Below, piece by piece: positions 61,451-64,000 of a stretch of 64,000 nucleotides of DNA. Under the pieces are notes generated by a model. The model was not told where the DNA came from. It made no database searches and saw only the letters and a program-made list of their open reading frames with translations. Made by a program: the position numbers and the translations under genes. The stretch is taken from positions 3,316,501-3,380,500 of the forward strand of contig NZ_JAGINK010000001.1 of assembly GCF_017875955.1 (NCBI RefSeq). Direction: 5' to 3'. Position 1 is the stretch's first letter, and each line of letters opens with the position of its first letter. The stretch comes from Pseudomonas sp. BP8. GTDB lineage: Bacteria; Pseudomonadota; Gammaproteobacteria; Pseudomonadales; Pseudomonadaceae.

Positions 61451-64000
61451 GTGAAGCATTTCAAACAGACCCTGGGCCTGAGCCTGCTAGCGCTTGGCGT
61501 GATGCAGGCTTCGGGCGTCTTTGCTGCTGCACCTGCTGTCGGCAACGAAGTGGAGGCCCGCGTCAGCTCCATCCTCGACAACATGAACCAATCCGAGAAG
61601 ATCAACTTCACCCGGGTCAACGATGGCCACATGATCCCCTCGTTGCTCAAGTGGGGGATCAAGGGCACCGTGGCCTACGATTCGTCGATGGGCGTGCACG
61701 TCAATAACGCCACCTTTGGCGCGCAGTACCCGTCGCAGTCGGCATTGGCGGCGACCTGGAGCATCAACCGGGCCAAAGAGTTCGGCCTGGCCATCGCGTA
61801 CGAAACGCGTATTTCCGGCGGTCAGCAGATGCTCTCGCCTGGGGTGAATCTGTACCGCACGCCATACAACGGCCGCTCGGCCGAGTACGTTAGCGGGGAA
61901 GACCCGTTCCTGGGTGCAGTGCTGGCCCCTGCGATCGTCAACGGCATCCAGGCCCAAGGTATCCAGGCCAGCGGCAAGCATTACCTGGCCAACGAGCAGG
62001 AAGCCAACCGTCAGGCGGTCAATGTTGTGGCGGATGAGCGGACGCTGCGCGAGATGTATCTGCCGGGCTTTGAGTCGATGGTCAAGAACGCCAACGTGGC
62101 CTCGATCATGTGCGGCTTCAACAAGGTCAATGGCGACTATGCCTGCGAGAACCATCACCTGATCACTGAAGTGCTCAAAGGCGAGTGGGGCTACCAGGGC
62201 ACCGTGATCAGCGACTTCAACGCCATTCACAATGCGTTCAAGGGCGCGTGGGCCGGCACCGACCTGGACATGCCCTCGGGGCTGCAGTTCACTGAGGCCA
62301 ACCTGCTGCCTTATGTCTGGAGTGGCCAGCTGACTCAGAATGTCATCGACGACAAGGTCAAGCGCAATCTGCGCGCGGTGGTCAGCTATGACTTCCAGGA
62401 GCACCAGAACTCCGCGCAGACCCTCGAGCACACCGAATACGGCCAGCGCGCGTCGTTGAACGCGGCACGCGAAGGGATCGTGCTGCTGCGTAACACGACT
62501 ACCGCGGCCGGCAAACCGTTGCTGCCGTTGGCGCCTACGGCCAAGGTGGCCGTGATCGGTGACTGGGCCAACCAGGCGCCAGCGTCGCCCTTTGGTACAG
62601 CCAACTCGCCGCCCAACAGCTATGTCAGCGAACTGAGCGGTCTGCAGCAGTTGGCGTCAAGCAGCACCAACGTCACTTACCTGTCAGCCCTGAGCCTGAA
62701 CCCGAAGTCATCAGTCTGGTACCAGCCCACTTCGACCAAGAGCAGCGTCAGCAACGCCGGGGTGAAAGCTGAATACTTCAGCAACAGCAGCCTCAGCGGC
62801 GACCCGCTGGTTACCCGCGTGGAGCCGGGCGTCAACCTCAACTGGACCACCAGCACCAATGAGACCAGCGCCGGCACCACCGCCGTGTCTGGCTTCAGCC
62901 CGACGGCTGGCGCGTTCTCTGCGCGCTTTACTGCCACAATCAAGCCGACCATTTCCGGTGCCCATGTCTTCAAGGTGCGTGCCGACGGCCCTTACAAGCT
63001 CTGGGTGAATGACAAGTTGGTGGTGGAAAGCGACGGTGTGCCGTACTCCTCCGACGTGGTCAACGCGCTGACCAGCTCTGGCACGAGCGCTGCGCTGGTG
63101 GCAGGCAAGTCCTACACCGTGAAGCTCGAGTACCGCCGTGTGCAGGGTAACTTCACGCCGGCGCTGGGCGGCCTGGCGGGTGTGCAGATGAGCTGGGCGT
63201 CGTTGCGCCCGCCGCAGGACCTGGCCAACTATGATGCCGTGGTGATTGCTGCAGGCACCAACTACGAAAACGAAGGCGAGGGCTCCGACCATGGTTACCA
63301 ATTGCCAGACCAGCAGGCTGAGCTGATCAACTTCGTGACCAAAGCCAACCCGAATACCATCGTCGTCACGCACGGCGGAGGCGTGGCAGACATGCAGCCA
63401 TGGGCCAAGAAAGTTGGCGCTGCGTTGCACGCCTGGTTCCCCGGCCAACAGGGCGGTCAGGCCCTGGCTGAGATCCTGTATGGCAAGGTCAACCCGTCTG
63501 GCAAGCTGCCGGTGACCATCGACAAGCGCATCGAGGACAACCCGAGCTACGCCTCGTATCCGGACCCTGCCGCTTACCGCGGTGACAACGCGCTGACCGA
63601 GATCAACTACAGCGAAGGCCTTTACCTGGGGTATCGCGGTTACGACAAAAAGCACGCCAAGCCGCTGTACCCGTTCGGCTTTGGATTGTCGTACACCACC
63701 TTCAGCTATTCGGACCTGAAGCTGTCGTCCAATGTCATGACGCCGGGCAACACCATCGACGTCAAGTTCACCTTGACCAACACCGGTGACAAAGCGGGCT
63801 TTGAGGTTGCGCAGCTGTACATTCAGCCGATCGATGCGCAGGTCGAGCGACCGCACAAAGAGCTCAAGGGCTTTACCAAGGTGTGGTTGGAGCCGGGTCA
63901 GAGCAAGACCGTGAGCTTGCCGATCGACTCGCGTTCGCTGGCCTACTTCGTACAGAACACCGACAGTTGGGATGTCGATGCCGGCAAGTTCAAGGTCTGG
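61451..64000 (+). CDS. Secreted GH3 beta-glucosidase with PA14 domain, 3' end outside window
   Basis: 850 codons without a stop to the edge, so the gene is cut by the window, not broken. Signal peptide LGLSLLALGVMQASGVFA. The GH3 N-terminal barrel has SGKHYLANEQE (substrate-binding Lys-His) and VISDFNAIH with the nucleophile Asp; most relatives have SDW here. A PA14 insert covers about residues 420-570 (FKVRADGPYKLWVNDKLVVES). The GH3 C-terminal domain has YENEGEGSDHGYQLPDQQ, where the acid/base Glu of PA14-type enzymes lies, and GKLPVTID; the start of a fibronectin-III-like domain follows (LYPFGFGLSYTTF). It should hydrolyse terminal beta-glucosides. GTG 61451 has AAGGA eight bases ahead. 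It is adjacent to the type II secretion operon. Confidence 0.93.
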   Translation, partial: MKHFKQTLGLSLLALGVMQASGVFAAAPAVGNEVEARVSSILDNMNQSEKINFTRVNDGHMIPSLLKWGIKGTVAYDSSMGVHVNNATFGAQYPSQSALAATWSINRAKEFGLAIAYETRISGGQQMLSPGVNLYRTPYNGRSAEYVSGEDPFLGAVLAPAIVNGIQAQGIQASGKHYLANEQEANRQAVNVVADERTLREMYLPGFESMVKNANVASIMCGFNKVNGDYACENHHLITEVLKGEWGYQGTVISDFNAIHNAFKGAWAGTDLDMPSGLQFTEANLLPYVWSGQLTQNVIDDKVKRNLRAVVSYDFQEHQNSAQTLEHTEYGQRASLNAAREGIVLLRNTTTAAGKPLLPLAPTAKVAVIGDWANQAPASPFGTANSPPNSYVSELSGLQQLASSSTNVTYLSALSLNPKSSVWYQPTSTKSSVSNAGVKAEYFSNSSLSGDPLVTRVEPGVNLNWTTSTNETSAGTTAVSGFSPTAGAFSARFTATIKPTISGAHVFKVRADGPYKLWVNDKLVVESDGVPYSSDVVNALTSSGTSAALVAGKSYTVKLEYRRVQGNFTPALGGLAGVQMSWASLRPPQDLANYDAVVIAAGTNYENEGEGSDHGYQLPDQQAELINFVTKANPNTIVVTHGGGVADMQPWAKKVGAALHAWFPGQQGGQALAEILYGKVNPSGKLPVTIDKRIEDNPSYASYPDPAAYRGDNALTEINYSEGLYLGYRGYDKKHAKPLYPFGFGLSYTTFSYSDLKLSSNVMTPGNTIDVKFTLTNTGDKAGFEVAQLYIQPIDAQVERPHKELKGFTKVWLEPGQSKTVSLPIDSRSLAYFVQNTDSWDVDAGKFKVW

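Noticed and set aside
61487..62431. Minus-strand frames of more than 300 codons opposite the GH3 gene
   Set aside because: The plus strand has one continuous reading with signal peptide and GH3 motifs from 61451 to the window edge; it shows no stop only because the window ends.

Overview
The window is a GC-rich Pseudomonas chromosome segment, most likely from the P. putida group. This rests on recognisable Pseudomonas protein families, 35-bp REP palindromes of the P. putida type (14083 and 39074) and gene order. From memory, P. putida KT2440 carries a similarly ordered exopolysaccharide cluster called pea, followed by serine-deaminase and polyamine genes; I could not check this here.

Left flank (1-11.3 kb): the end of ilvA, a YiaY-type iron alcohol dehydrogenase, a hypothetical protein, a PhnB-like VOC protein, a GapN-like aldehyde dehydrogenase with an altered active-site motif, a CHASE-GGDEF-EAL protein, and a 1278-residue leucine-rich-repeat toxin-like protein.

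Exopolysaccharide locus (11.6-39.0 kb): a Wzx/Wzy-type cluster in three blocks. The first plus-strand block encodes a FemAB/GNAT-like protein, a GT61 glycosyltransferase, a 58-residue PEP-CTERM-like microprotein, a short export protein, an outer-membrane beta-barrel, a chain-length regulator and a tyrosine kinase. An inverted block encodes wzy, a secreted glycoside hydrolase and galE. A long plus-strand block encodes the Wzx flippase, a small Tat protein with a GMC oxidoreductase, two hexapeptide acyltransferases, six glycosyltransferases (one fused to DUF535) and a WbaP-like initiating transferase. WbaP should load the first sugar on undecaprenyl phosphate, the glycosyltransferases extend it, the acyltransferases and GMC enzyme may decorate it, Wzx flips it, Wzy polymerises it, Wzz and the kinase set length, and the export protein with the barrel releases it. 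FleQ-like sites lie in front of these blocks.

Amino-acid and polyamine region (39.1-50.8 kb): LysR regulator, sdaA and a serine transporter; a DUF3313 lipoprotein; a HigBA-like toxin-antitoxin pair; a puuA-potF-puuB polyamine operon opposite an AraC regulator; and an MFS transporter.

Type II secretion region (50.8-60.7 kb): eleven overlapping minus-strand genes in the order gspE-F-G-H-I-J-K-L-M-C/N-D. The secretin is a predicted lipoprotein, and the ATPase lacks the usual four-cysteine motif. Across a 487-bp AT-rich, repeat-bearing intergenic region, and read the other way, are a small secreted protein and a secreted GH3 beta-glucosidase with a PA14 insert that runs off the window. No rRNA, tRNA, IS element, prophage or CRISPR array was seen.
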